A DNA stretch of 64,000 nucleotides from PALSA-1353 sp050012375 (GTDB lineage: Bacteria; Planctomycetota; Phycisphaerae; Tepidisphaerales; Tepidisphaeraceae). The notes beneath the pieces are model-generated. The model saw only the letters and a list, made by a program, of their open reading frames with translations. It did not search any database and was not told the DNA's origin. The DNA is taken from assembly GCA_050012375.1 (NCBI GenBank), contig JBEKHH010000019.1:1-64000 (forward strand), read 5' to 3'. Below, piece after piece: positions 16,996 through 25,592 of this stretch. The position numbers and the translations under genes are program-made. The stretch's first letter is position 1, and each line of letters begins with the position of its first letter.

Positions 16996-18006
16996 ATGAG
17001 CACGAACAACAACAAAACCCAAAAGACGTTGATCGAGGCCATCCGCCAGTTTTCCGACCTTGATTATGCAACCATGTTTTTCGCCGCGATCCGCTGGCCG
17101 TCCGGCGTCTGCTGCCCACATTGCGGATCAATGAAGGTTGATTATCTCCCCCATCGCCGATTGTGGCAATGCCGGGAGAATCACAGCCGAAACCAGTTCA
17201 GCGTGAAGATCGGCACTATCTTTGAGGAATGCCGACTGTCCATCGACAAATGCCTTATCGCGATCTGGCTTGAAGTCAACGCCAAGAATTCCATCAGCAG
17301 TTGCGAGATTGCCCGCGCTCTGGGCGTCACGCAAAAAACCGGGTGGTTTTTACTTCACCGTATCCGCCATGCCCTGCACGTCGGATCGTTCGATACGAAA
17401 CTTCAAGGCGTCGTCGAGGTCGATGAGACATACGTCGGCGGCCTTTCCCAGAACATGCACAAGGCGCAACGGGCAAAGCGGATCACCAGCAACGGTGTTG
17501 CCGGCAAGACGGCCGTCATGGGTTTACTGGAACGGCATGACGGCAAGAAACACAGCATCGTTCGCGCCGAAGTGGTGCCGAATCGCAAGAGCGAATCGCT
17601 ACACCCGATCATCCACCGAAACGTTGAGCCGGGAACGCAACTTTACACGGATTCCTTGGCCGGATACCGGGGGCTGACGCCGACGTTCATGCACGATTTT
17701 GTTGACCACGCCAATGCCTACGTCAAAGACAAAGTGGTTCACACAAACGGCCTTGAAAACTTCTGGGCGCTGTTCAAGAGGTGCATCAAGGGTACGCACA
17801 TTTCAATCGAGCCGTTCCATCTTTTCCGCTACGTTGACTCGGAAGCCTTCCGGTTCAACAACCGCGAAGTCAAAGACGCGGATCGGTTTATGCTGGCCAT
17901 GCAAGGCGTTTCGGGAAAGCGATTGACTTATAAGGCGCTCATCGGCGCATCGGAGTTATCCCCCGGAAGCGACAAAGGCGCGGGAAACGCCGAACTGCCC
18001 AATTGA
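16996..18006 (+). CDS. IS1595-family transposase (ISXO2-like)
   Basis: 336 residues. An N-terminal zinc ribbon (CCPHCGS ... LWQCRENHSRNQFS) as in the Zn_Tnp_IS1595 domain is followed by an ISXO2-like DDE catalytic domain: first Asp in GVVEVDETYVGG, second in LYTDSLAGYRGL, and the terminal catalytic region around TNGLENFWALFKRCIKGTH. Length and layout match active transposases, and no disruption is seen. It lies 26 nt inside the left inverted repeat. Confidence 0.93.
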   Translation: MSTNNNKTQKTLIEAIRQFSDLDYATMFFAAIRWPSGVCCPHCGSMKVDYLPHRRLWQCRENHSRNQFSVKIGTIFEECRLSIDKCLIAIWLEVNAKNSISSCEIARALGVTQKTGWFLLHRIRHALHVGSFDTKLQGVVEVDETYVGGLSQNMHKAQRAKRITSNGVAGKTAVMGLLERHDGKKHSIVRAEVVPNRKSESLHPIIHRNVEPGTQLYTDSLAGYRGLTPTFMHDFVDHANAYVKDKVVHTNGLENFWALFKRCIKGTHISIEPFHLFRYVDSEAFRFNNREVKDADRFMLAMQGVSGKRLTYKALIGASELSPGSDKGAGNAELPN

Positions 18007-18099
18007 TGCCATAGCCTTTCACCCCCACCGAAGTAGAATAGTTCGATCCGGCGAGCGCCGTTGTGGTGACTACGCCCGCCGGAATTAAGGAGATTCGTC

Positions 18100-18360
18100 A
18101 TGAAGCCCAAGATTTCGATTAATGGTCCGTTTGCCGCGTCTGCGCTTGATGTGGCCTATCGCGTGTATCGTGATATTCATCCCGCCACGACTGCAACGCT
18201 TGACCCTATACGCAATTCGGGGGAGTTTCAAAAGGCGATGGAATTACGCATTAAGAGCATAGCCAAGATCGCTTTGAATTTGCTTGGAGAGATTTCCGAA
18301 GCAATTCCTGAAGACACACATCTATCTGGCGAAGCTCCCGATTCTGCGAAGAAGGATTAG
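18100..18360 (+). CDS. Hypothetical passenger protein of the transposon
   Basis: 86 residues with a strong Shine-Dalgarno (taaggagattcgtc before ATG). Mostly helical (AMELRIKSIAKIALNLLGEI) with a charged C-terminus. No recognised domain. It sits inside the IS1595-family element, 94 nt after the transposase. Confidence 0.55.
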   Translation: MKPKISINGPFAASALDVAYRVYRDIHPATTATLDPIRNSGEFQKAMELRIKSIAKIALNLLGEISEAIPEDTHLSGEAPDSAKKD

Positions 18361-18461
18361 GGCGACCGCTTCTCACTCGTCCGCTACCCTTGTTTTTTTG
18401 GGCGGGGCGCGCTCGGTTTGATCTTATCATAACCAACTCCGATTGTTCCTAGATAACGGCC

Positions 18462-19025
18462 ATGAAGGCGCAACCACAACCGACAATTGACGCGAGACAC
18501 ATTTTCCAATGTGCTGAATCTTTTTACTCGACCGCGATGCTATTGCTCAGTCGCTTCCCGATCATCCCCGGACAGCCCCATAGAATTCCATACGACGTTC
18601 TTGCCCCGTATGTCACGAATGCGGCGTTTTCCCTCGAACTTTTCTTCAAATGCATTTATTTCCTGGATAACAATGCCCCCATCAGCGGCCACAAACTTTT
18701 GACGCTGTACAGTCAAAATCTTTCACCAGGTCGCCAAAAGGAAATTGACCAGTACGCCGAATATTATGCGCAGACCGATGATGAGTTAAAGTCCCTTCGC
18801 ATTCAGAACCCGGAATATCGCACAACAATTGGGTGTCTCGAAGCAAGCGATCGAGCCTTTGAATACTACCGATATATTTTCGAGGGACCGATGCTGACGG
18901 ACAAAAAGGCAGGAACCTATGAGACGTTCGAGCTCATGGTACAACACATAATCCTGGGGACGCGCCACTTGATAATGAAGATTCGTCCCGATTGGGCGAA
19001 GTTCCTAAGTAAACCACCTCCATAA
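18462..19025 (+). CDS. Hypothetical passenger protein, possibly HEPN-like
   Basis: 187 residues, helical. The segment NAAFSLELFFKCIYFLDNN followed by SGHKLLTLY has the spacing seen in HEPN-type helical proteins (a helix with E-x-x-x-K, then GHxLxxL), but I do not see a clear RX4-6H nuclease motif, so any RNase role is unsupported. It is inside the transposon and is overlapped at its 3' end by the opposite-strand gene 18934-19233. Confidence 0.55.
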   Translation: MKAQPQPTIDARHIFQCAESFYSTAMLLLSRFPIIPGQPHRIPYDVLAPYVTNAAFSLELFFKCIYFLDNNAPISGHKLLTLYSQNLSPGRQKEIDQYAEYYAQTDDELKSLRIQNPEYRTTIGCLEASDRAFEYYRYIFEGPMLTDKKAGTYETFELMVQHIILGTRHLIMKIRPDWAKFLSKPPP

Positions 19026-19233
19026 TCGTGTCATCAAACTCCAAAACACAACGCATTCTCTCTACGCTGCCCCTCGGGATGAAGTCGATAAATAGATGGT
19101 TTTCATCAAGGTCGGCGACTCCGAACGCAACAATCGTTGCACCAATAAGGGCGTCGGGAGATTTCTTTGGAGTCCCGTGGGGCGCTGGGAGCATCCGATC
19201 AATCATATATTCCGTAAAGTCGATTTTACGCAC
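18934..19233 (-). CDS. Hypothetical passenger protein on the opposite strand
   Basis: Up to 99 residues: MRKIDFTEYMIDRML, DALIGATIVAFGVADLDENH, LFIDFIPRGSVERMRCVLEF. The alternation of hydrophobic strands and helices looks protein-like, and it starts 30 nt from the divergent gene at 19264. The last 90 bases overlap the previous gene antisense, which lowers confidence. No recognised domain. Confidence 0.4.
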   Translation of the reverse strand: MRKIDFTEYMIDRMLPAPHGTPKKSPDALIGATIVAFGVADLDENHLFIDFIPRGSVERMRCVLEFDDTIMEVVYLGTSPNRDESSLSSGASPGLCVVP

Positions 19234-19248
19234 CGGAAACTCACTTTC

Positions 19249-19257
19249 TGGTATAAT
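19249..19257 (+). promoter_or_regulatory. Extended -10 promoter
   Basis: TGGTATAAT fits the extended -10 consensus TGnTATAAT; no good -35 is present. The predicted transcription start falls at or within a base or two of the ATG at 19264, so the small gene there would be transcribed leaderless. Confidence 0.5.
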
Positions 19258-19263
19258 GCTGTC

Positions 19264-19440
19264 ATGCCCCCAAAATCATCCTCATCGCTCGGCAAGCCGC
19301 ACCTCGGGCCGGAAGACTTCAACGAAGGCCCAGCGGCAGCGGCACGCTTTCGCGCCGCCGTCGCTCACATAGCGGCCCTTCCCAAGTCGGCGGTCCCGCG
19401 CCAGCAATCGCATCGGCGATCCAACGGGCGAAAGAAATAA
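19264..19440 (+). CDS. Small hypothetical passenger protein, 58 residues
   Basis: Contains GPEDFNEGPAAAARFRAAVA and HIAALPKSAV, then a basic tail (RRSNGRKK). The ARFRxAxxHIxxLPK pattern is typical of short bacterial proteins sometimes paired with PIN or RelE genes, but no partner is next to it. Placed by the extended -10 box directly upstream. Confidence 0.45.
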   Translation: MPPKSSSSLGKPHLGPEDFNEGPAAAARFRAAVAHIAALPKSAVPRQQSHRRSNGRKK

Positions 19441-19483
19441 GCCGACAGCCCCGCATCAACCAAAACGCTACCTTTAGCTGCTT

Positions 19484-19509
19484 CCGGAGTCAAGTATATA
19501 ATTACCCAG
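19484..19509 (-). repeat. Right terminal inverted repeat of the IS1595-family element
   Basis: Exact complement of 16945-16970. The flanking DNA 19510-19580 carries three tgaacactt words but no gene. Confidence 0.9.
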
Positions 19510-19750
19510 AACTGAACACTTCTGAACACTTTTCGAGGTTTTAGTTAGTGTTCACTAGCTTTGTTTGTTGAATTTTGAACACTTTTGGGGCTTTGAAGGC
19601 GCTGCCCGAGCCTGACGAGGGGAGGGATTGCGGGGAACTTGTCGTCGCCGCGACAACTCATTGGGGCAGTTGCCATATTGGCAGGATCGCTCGCATCTGC
19701 TTGATCGGCGGCTGAGGATATGGCTGGTGAACTTGCCGCAAACCAATAGT

Positions 19751-22700
19751 TCATGATTGTGGGCTTGATTCTTGGGGCCAATCAAACGTCGCCGCTTTCA
19801 CTTTGCGGTAATTCTCATCCAACTTGGGCTGCAGAAGGATGATGGCCGTGATCCGCCGGGCAATGTTCATCACATCGCGGGCCTCTTCCGGCTTCAAGGG
19901 GCGCCCGAGGATTTTATCTTCCCGGTAGCTCAGCCATTTCTTGATGACCTGATATCCGCCGATGTAATACTCCCAGACGTTCAAGGGAATGTTGCGCCAA
20001 TAGGCTGCCCCGTTCAGGTATACGTCGCAGGTCTTTTCGCCCAAAAGTCGCCGCGCATCCTTGGCCGACACGCCCCGCGCGGTTGCTTCGGCGTCGATGG
20101 CCTTGGCCTCGTCTTCATCGTACTGGCGTTCGGTGCGCCTGCCCGATCCCGGCATAACAGCGCCTGCTTTGGGCTGAAAGATTCCCCAACCGGCCGTTAC
20201 CGTCAGGTCGCCGCCAGTCTCGTCAAGCTGTCCGCCGCCGATCTTGGTTATCAAGCCAATTGTCTTGAAGATCGGGCCAATCTTCCCAGCCGTCACACCG
20301 GGCACGTCGGCTTCGGTATCCAATAGCGCCGCAACTTGTTCGCCAAGCGCCGCCGACGCTTCTAGCGCCTTGCGATCCGCAGGCTGGGGAATGCGCGGCC
20401 AATCACGCCGAATGCCGTCGGCGTTTTCGGACAGATATGCCGGGCTGTAGCCGATGGCCAGCGCATGCATCCAGATCAACCCCGCCGTCTTAACATCCGC
20501 GTCCGGGTCTGCGATTCCTAGTTCAGAGAGATACGCGCGCACGGGCTTTGACAGATTTGCGTGGGCGTTGCCGCTGAACAATGCTTTCCCGTCCTCATTT
20601 GAATCCACCGGCAGTCGCAAGGCAAAGCAGGCCGCGTCGGGTGCAAGCAGATGGTCATCCGACAACCCCCGGCAGAAATATATGGGTGCGCCTTCGGGAT
20701 CTTTTGCGGGATTCATTCGACTCAAGACAAACGCATTTCCATCAAAACATTGACGCCACAGTGTCGGGCGGGCGCGGTTCCATAGGGGGTTTACGGACGT
20801 GTAGTAGCACCAGCGCGTCTCAAAGGGCCGCAGCGCGTAGCGGCGTAGCCTGTCCTCATCGAAAGATTCTACCGCGACTGCCTTCGCCCTCGCGTCTTGC
20901 GGTGAAAAACCAGCCGCATCTTCGGTAAGTGCGGCCTGTCGGGCCTTGTATTCGTCCCACGATAGGCTGGCGTCGAAGTAATCACGCATCCGGGCTTCCA
21001 GAGTTGCGCGGTCAATATCGATTAGCGCCCCGCCACGTTTTTCCATCAGCCCATTCGACGGCGGAACCTCGCACAGGTCCACCATCTTCGGCCATGCGGT
21101 GTAGTGCGCAGCTACGTGTTCGGGATGGAATGAAAAGCGATTCTCCCGGCGCGGGTCGGCCAGCGTATAGGCCGCGTCAATGCCTTTGTCGCTTAGGCTG
21201 TCCAATAGGTCCGCGCGCTTCGTCGCGCCCCAAAAGTGGCGAAAGCGAACGGCGGGCTTCTTCTCTCGAGTGGACTTGCGAACGATGACACAAACCGCGG
21301 TGCCTACTCGGATTCCTTCACGGTTGTAGTCGGTGGAGAAGACAGACGGATCGGGTTTGCCTTCGGGCGTCAATTTGCCAGTTTCGCGGCTGTCGCCGTT
21401 CATGCAGTCCAGCCACATCGTGTCGAACTCGGAAAGAAAGCGTTGGCGCATCACTACGAAAGAAGGATCGCCAAGGTAGGAGAAATTGGAGATGAACGAA
21501 ACCACGCCCTTGCCGCTCATTTCCGCAATGCGCCGCTCGGCCAAACGGAAAAAGCGGATATAAAGATCGTCCAGATTAAATTTCTTGATGCCCCAGCCAC
21601 CGGCGCTGGCGGGCTTGTTCAAATCTTTCTTGTATGGCTCCACTAACCCTTGTTCCTCTTGCGGGCTAACGCCAGAGAAGGCGTTGTAGGGTGGATTCCC
21701 TAATACCACCAGTATCTTTTTGTCACGTTTGACGTGTTCGGCCGCGTCTCGTTCCTCTTGAAGCTCGGCCCATGACATGACGTGTTGCTTGGCACCTTTT
21801 GGCGGCTCCCAGCCGGTCAAGGCATTCGTCAGGTACACGCCAACACGCTCGCCCTTTTTTTGTGACAGGGGCGCGCCTTCGGTTTGGAGCATCAGCCCCA
21901 ATTGCAGGTGCGACACCACAAACGGCGCTGGCAGAATCTCGAAGCCGAACACCCGGTCCATCGCCGCTTGCTTCAGGTCCGATGCTACCAGCGCGTCGCC
22001 ACCTTTATCGCGGAGCGTGGAAGCGATCCTGTGCAGCACCTCCACCAAATACGCGCCCGTGCCACAACAAGGATCCAGTACGATAACGTTCGCATCGGCC
22101 AGGCCATCGGGCAGGTTCAGTTCTTCCCGCAGGACCGTATCCACGCGGGCAACCTGATACTTGACGATTTCGCGCGGGGTGTACCAGACGCCCAATTCCT
22201 TGCGCAGCTCCGGGTCATAGGCCTCCAGGAATGGCTCGTAGAAATACTGAACGGCGTGTTCATCCTCGAAACTACTGAAGAATTGGGCCCGGTCTACACG
22301 ATTCAGCACACCAGCGGTCCAATCCAACACTTCGACCAATCCCAGCGGCCCTAGCCGGCTCGGCTTGGCGACTTCCTCATACAAAGTTCGGATGAAGGGG
22401 ACATGCAAGGACCATTCGGCCGTCCGCCAATCAAATTTTGCCTTCGGGCCTGGATTGTCTTTGTGCCAGCGGACCCAGGCCGAAAACACGCCGTAGAAGA
22501 GCGTTTGCACCAGCGTTGACCGGAAGAAATGCTCGCCCTTGTCGCCGGTGAACTTCATCCCCAGCGCTTCTTCCAGGGCGGATCGGACGGTTTGCAGGGC
22601 CGGCAATTCCTTTTTCTGCTCAACTCGAAAGAGCGCGTCGCGGGCGTAGGATGCCAAGAACCACGCCACGTCCCTGGGGTTGGCCAGTGGTGCGTTGTGG

Positions 22701-23299
22701 AGACAGGCACGGCGGATGAATTCAATAAACTGGTCGCCCTTGCGTTGCGCGGTTCCGCGCGGGTGCGCTGCCACGCGGCTCCAAAAATCCTGCTCGTTGT
22801 CGGCCAGCGAAAAGGCCTCCATCGGCTCAGGTGCGCCGCTTGGGCCGCGGGTAACGATCATAAAGTCGCGCAAATTGGTTGCGACAACGATGCCGTACTT
22901 GGCCAGATAGTCTTTTACTTGTGTGCTGAAGGCGATGGCTTTGATATCGGGTTTTGTTCCCTTGACCTCGATGGCTCCGCGCGCTGGCAATATTCCCGTT
23001 TTGGGCTCGCCGTCAGATTGACGTTGGAATTGATCGAGAGCGAACAATCCGCCATCGGGGAGGCCAGCGCCCTGGTTGTTGATACTGATAATGCAGCGAA
23101 CCTTGGGTTTGAGGGTGCGGCCCACGGCATTGAAGAGACCGGACAGGGCTGGGTAGTAGGACGTTTCCGCGACCCCCGCACCCGAGGCGCGGATTGCCTT
23201 CAATTCAGAAAGATATTCCTCGATGATTCGATGGTCCGGGTTGGCGGAAGTTTCGTCACCGCCAATGGCCGACTCGCTTGAAGCAACTTGCCTCGCCAT
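19751..23299 (-). CDS. Single-chain restriction-modification enzyme (type IIG / ISP-like)
   Basis: 1182 residues. A PD-(D/E)XK-like N-terminal nuclease is suggested by PDGG (81-84) and AIEVKG (109-114). The N6-adenine methyltransferase core follows: DPCCGTGAYLVE (409-420, SAM motif I) and NPPYNAFSG (535-543, catalytic motif IV). The C-terminal half matches the target-recognition/Type_ISP_C arrangement ending YIGGYQVIKKWLSYRE. No helicase domain is visible, so it is closer to type IIG than to classical type ISP. It would both methylate and cut DNA at its own recognition site, protecting the island and host from foreign DNA. No separate methylase or specificity gene is adjacent. Confidence 0.85.
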   Translation of the reverse strand: MARQVASSESAIGGDETSANPDHRIIEEYLSELKAIRASGAGVAETSYYPALSGLFNAVGRTLKPKVRCIISINNQGAGLPDGGLFALDQFQRQSDGEPKTGILPARGAIEVKGTKPDIKAIAFSTQVKDYLAKYGIVVATNLRDFMIVTRGPSGAPEPMEAFSLADNEQDFWSRVAAHPRGTAQRKGDQFIEFIRRACLHNAPLANPRDVAWFLASYARDALFRVEQKKELPALQTVRSALEEALGMKFTGDKGEHFFRSTLVQTLFYGVFSAWVRWHKDNPGPKAKFDWRTAEWSLHVPFIRTLYEEVAKPSRLGPLGLVEVLDWTAGVLNRVDRAQFFSSFEDEHAVQYFYEPFLEAYDPELRKELGVWYTPREIVKYQVARVDTVLREELNLPDGLADANVIVLDPCCGTGAYLVEVLHRIASTLRDKGGDALVASDLKQAAMDRVFGFEILPAPFVVSHLQLGLMLQTEGAPLSQKKGERVGVYLTNALTGWEPPKGAKQHVMSWAELQEERDAAEHVKRDKKILVVLGNPPYNAFSGVSPQEEQGLVEPYKKDLNKPASAGGWGIKKFNLDDLYIRFFRLAERRIAEMSGKGVVSFISNFSYLGDPSFVVMRQRFLSEFDTMWLDCMNGDSRETGKLTPEGKPDPSVFSTDYNREGIRVGTAVCVIVRKSTREKKPAVRFRHFWGATKRADLLDSLSDKGIDAAYTLADPRRENRFSFHPEHVAAHYTAWPKMVDLCEVPPSNGLMEKRGGALIDIDRATLEARMRDYFDASLSWDEYKARQAALTEDAAGFSPQDARAKAVAVESFDEDRLRRYALRPFETRWCYYTSVNPLWNRARPTLWRQCFDGNAFVLSRMNPAKDPEGAPIYFCRGLSDDHLLAPDAACFALRLPVDSNEDGKALFSGNAHANLSKPVRAYLSELGIADPDADVKTAGLIWMHALAIGYSPAYLSENADGIRRDWPRIPQPADRKALEASAALGEQVAALLDTEADVPGVTAGKIGPIFKTIGLITKIGGGQLDETGGDLTVTAGWGIFQPKAGAVMPGSGRRTERQYDEDEAKAIDAEATARGVSAKDARRLLGEKTCDVYLNGAAYWRNIPLNVWEYYIGGYQVIKKWLSYREDKILGRPLKPEEARDVMNIARRITAIILLQPKLDENYRKVKAATFDWPQESSPQS

Positions 23300-23403
23300 G
23301 AAATGCCTTCAAAATCGCGCCTTGGCGCGGTCCCGGCTTGTGAAAGGGTCCGCCCCAGCCTGAATGGGCGCTAGGATAACGGATTGTGGGGCGGGTGTAA
23401 CGC

Positions 23404-23433
23404 AACGCGCTCCCCTTCGGGTCGCGGCTAAAC
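23404..23433. repeat. Dispersed repeat, copy 1
   Basis: A 30-bp unit that begins aacgcgctcccc and ends gggtcgcggctaaac. Other copies: 38193-38222, 46975-47004, 56479-56534 (with a 26-bp insert), and a partial one near 34025-34055. This copy is between the HD-GYP gene and the restriction enzyme gene, both on the minus strand. Confidence 0.75.
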
Positions 23434-23564
23434 ATTTGTGGCGCACGGAGAGGCCCCAGGATGGGTATCGGCCTTTTCGGGGGAGGTGAAACGATCGCCG
23501 CGCGGCGGTGAGTTGTGACTTCAATGGCCGTCCGACCACGTTGCGGAATGATAACAGAGCCGCT

Positions 23565-25112
23565 CTACGCCGCGACGGAGGACGTTTCGGCATAGTGCTT
23601 GTAGATCGCCTCGAATTTGTTCTCGGTGGCTAGGAATGCGTCTACGATCACCGGATCGAATTGCTTGCCGGATTCCCTGACGATGATCCCTCTGGCTACA
23701 TCGTGGGTGAAGGCGGGCTTGTAGATGCGGCGGCTGGTCAGAGCATCGTACACGTCGGACAGGGCGACGATCCGGCCGCAGAGCGGAATGTCCTCGCCCT
23801 TCAATCCGTTTGGATAGCCGGTCCCGTCGAAGCGCTCGTGATGGGTGGCGGCAATGTTGCGGGCCATGCGCAGGAACCGGGTATTGGCGAATCGCTCCAT
23901 CGCCGCTTCGAGCGTTTCCGCCCCGATGGAGGTATGCGTCTTCATGATCTCGAATTCCCGGTTGCTCAATCGGCCGGGCTTGAGCAATACGTCATCGGGA
24001 ATGCCAACCTTGCCGATGTCATGCAGCGGGCTGGCCCTGTACATCAACTGGATGAATTCGGGATCGACCAGGCTCTGGTACTTGCCGGCGGCGGCAAGCT
24101 GTTCGGAAAGGGCCTGGCAGTAACTTTGAACTCGTTCGATGTGGGCGCCGGTTTCGGGATCGCGGGATTCGGCGAGCCGGGCCATCGCGAAGATAACCAC
24201 GTCGCGCGTTTCGGCCTCGAGGCGCTGCGATTCCTCGCGTTTGCGCTGGGCAATGTCGCGCACAAAGATCGAGAACATCCAACCCTCGCGCGTGCGCAAT
24301 GGTGATATGCACAGTTCGGCGGGAAACGCGGAATCGTCGTGTCTCTTGAGCGATATCTCGATGTAGTGGTTGAGATGGGCGTCATGGTCGACGGCGAACA
24401 AGCTGGAGAAGGAGGCGATGTCGTTGCCGGGAGAATTTCGTGGGACGATCAGTTGCTCCAGCGGCTGGCCGAGGGCCTGGGCTTGGGACACACCGAAGAT
24501 CACCTGGGCCTGGGGATTCCAGGCCATGACATGTCGTTCGGCGTTGACGGTAATGACGGCATCCAGGGCGGTGTTGACGATGAGGCGGTTGAGTTCTTCG
24601 CTCTCGCGCAGGTCCTCGGCGCTTTGCCGCAATTCCATCTGAGCCATGACGCTGTGGGCCAGAACTCGCAGGGCCTCGAGTTGATTCTGCGTGGGTTGGC
24701 CTGGTTTGATATCGATCACGCACAGGGAGCCGACGGGCTGTCCATCCGATGTCACCAGCGGAGCGCCGGCGTAGAGGCGGATGCAGGGCGGACCGGTGAC
24801 CAGAGGATTGTCGCAAAATCGCGGATCCTGGGCGGCGTCGGGGACAACGAAAACGGCGTCGAGGTTTTCCTGGGCGATCGCATGTGAGCAGAATGACACT
24901 TCCCGGGATGTCTCGCTGGCATTGAGACCGACGCAGGCTTTGAACCATTGGCGGTCGCGTTCGATCAAAGACACCAGCGCGATAGGAGCCGCCAGGAGCT
25001 GGGCGGCCAGTTTGGCCACATCATCAAATGCCTTCTCGCGAGGCGTGTCGAGGATGTTGAGATGGCGGAGCGCGGCAAGGCGGCGCTCTTCGGACGGGTT
25101 GCGGTGTTCCAC
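23565..25112 (-). CDS. GAF-PAS-HD-GYP cyclic-di-GMP phosphodiesterase-like protein
   Basis: About 515 residues from the GTG at 25112 (VEHRNPSEERRLAALRHLNI); an upstream ATG adds an improbable Pro-rich leader. Domains in order: a GAF sensor (ILDTPREKAFDDVAKLAA to LCVIDIKPGQPT), a PAS domain (LIVNTALDAVITVNAERHV to IFVRDIAQRKREE) and an HD-GYP domain with HDIGK, HTSIGAETL, HHERFDGTGYPNGLKGE and ALSDVYDALTSRR. HD-GYP proteins hydrolyse cyclic di-GMP; all core residues appear intact. No transmembrane segment, so it is a cytoplasmic signal-integrating enzyme. Signal unknown. Confidence 0.9.
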   Translation of the reverse strand: MEHRNPSEERRLAALRHLNILDTPREKAFDDVAKLAAQLLAAPIALVSLIERDRQWFKACVGLNASETSREVSFCSHAIAQENLDAVFVVPDAAQDPRFCDNPLVTGPPCIRLYAGAPLVTSDGQPVGSLCVIDIKPGQPTQNQLEALRVLAHSVMAQMELRQSAEDLRESEELNRLIVNTALDAVITVNAERHVMAWNPQAQVIFGVSQAQALGQPLEQLIVPRNSPGNDIASFSSLFAVDHDAHLNHYIEISLKRHDDSAFPAELCISPLRTREGWMFSIFVRDIAQRKREESQRLEAETRDVVIFAMARLAESRDPETGAHIERVQSYCQALSEQLAAAGKYQSLVDPEFIQLMYRASPLHDIGKVGIPDDVLLKPGRLSNREFEIMKTHTSIGAETLEAAMERFANTRFLRMARNIAATHHERFDGTGYPNGLKGEDIPLCGRIVALSDVYDALTSRRIYKPAFTHDVARGIIVRESGKQFDPVIVDAFLATENKFEAIYKHYAETSSVAA

Positions 25113-25216
25113 ATATGTAGTATTCGACCGGTTGGCGGAACTTCTTAAGGTTAGAACCGTAGGTGCAAGCAATTCCCGGAGCCTATTTTGGGACCATGGC
25201 TTTGGCGATCGAATAA

Positions 25217-25238
25217 CCCCAGGATGAACATCCTGGGG
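25217..25238. repeat. Perfect short hairpin
   Basis: ccccaggat and atcctgggg flank a GAAC loop, in the 5' intergenic region upstream of the HD-GYP gene. No T-run follows, so terminator function is doubtful. Confidence 0.45.
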
Positions 25239-25240
25239 CT

Positions 25241-25561
25241 TTGGGGGAACGGGGGATGGGAAATTCCACGCCGTGCCCTTCGACGAGCGCAGGGGGGGCA
25301 ACCGAGCAGAGGAGGAATTGCAACCTGAGGAACCGACGCGGATTGCTTAAACGGACATTGGACCAACCGGGAATTGCGCGGAACAAATCCTTCAGCGAAG
25401 TTGCGGACGGACGATACTTGTGGAATCGCGATGAACTGATCGAAGCCATCGAGGCCGCCCGGGCGCTGCAATTGGAGAACCCGGACGCTGTTGTGGCCAT
25501 GGTAACGGATGCGAGAAACCGGTTCGTCGGAGGCAAGCAGTACAATAACCGCATCGCTTGA
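25241..25561 (+). CDS. Possible small protein, start uncertain
   Basis: The C-terminal part of this frame, from about RTLDQPGIARNKSFSEVADG through NRDELIEAIEAARALQLENP to a stop at 25559-25561, has a protein-like composition, whereas the first 30 residues do not. A TTG at 25343 is an alternative start. It ends 31 nt before the sugar methyltransferase start. No family recognised; could be a remnant. Confidence 0.3.
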   Translation: MGERGMGNSTPCPSTSAGGATEQRRNCNLRNRRGLLKRTLDQPGIARNKSFSEVADGRYLWNRDELIEAIEAARALQLENPDAVVAMVTDARNRFVGGKQYNNRIA

Positions 25562-25592
25562 CCACATCTCTTCGTCCCATATATTGCCCAGA

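Larger units (their letters stand above)
16941..19509 (+). mobile_element. IS1595-family transposon with passenger genes
   Basis: A 26-bp perfect inverted repeat, 16945-16970 against 19484-19509 (outer part ctgggtaattatatactt), encloses a DDE transposase and about 1.4 kb of extra genes. The 8-mer aactgaac lies at 16933-16940 and again at 19510-19517, matching the 8-bp target duplication expected for IS1595; with that reading the left end has four extra bases (agaa) outside the repeat. The insertion separates an otherwise gene-poor hairpin region from the restriction-modification gene. Confidence 0.8.
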
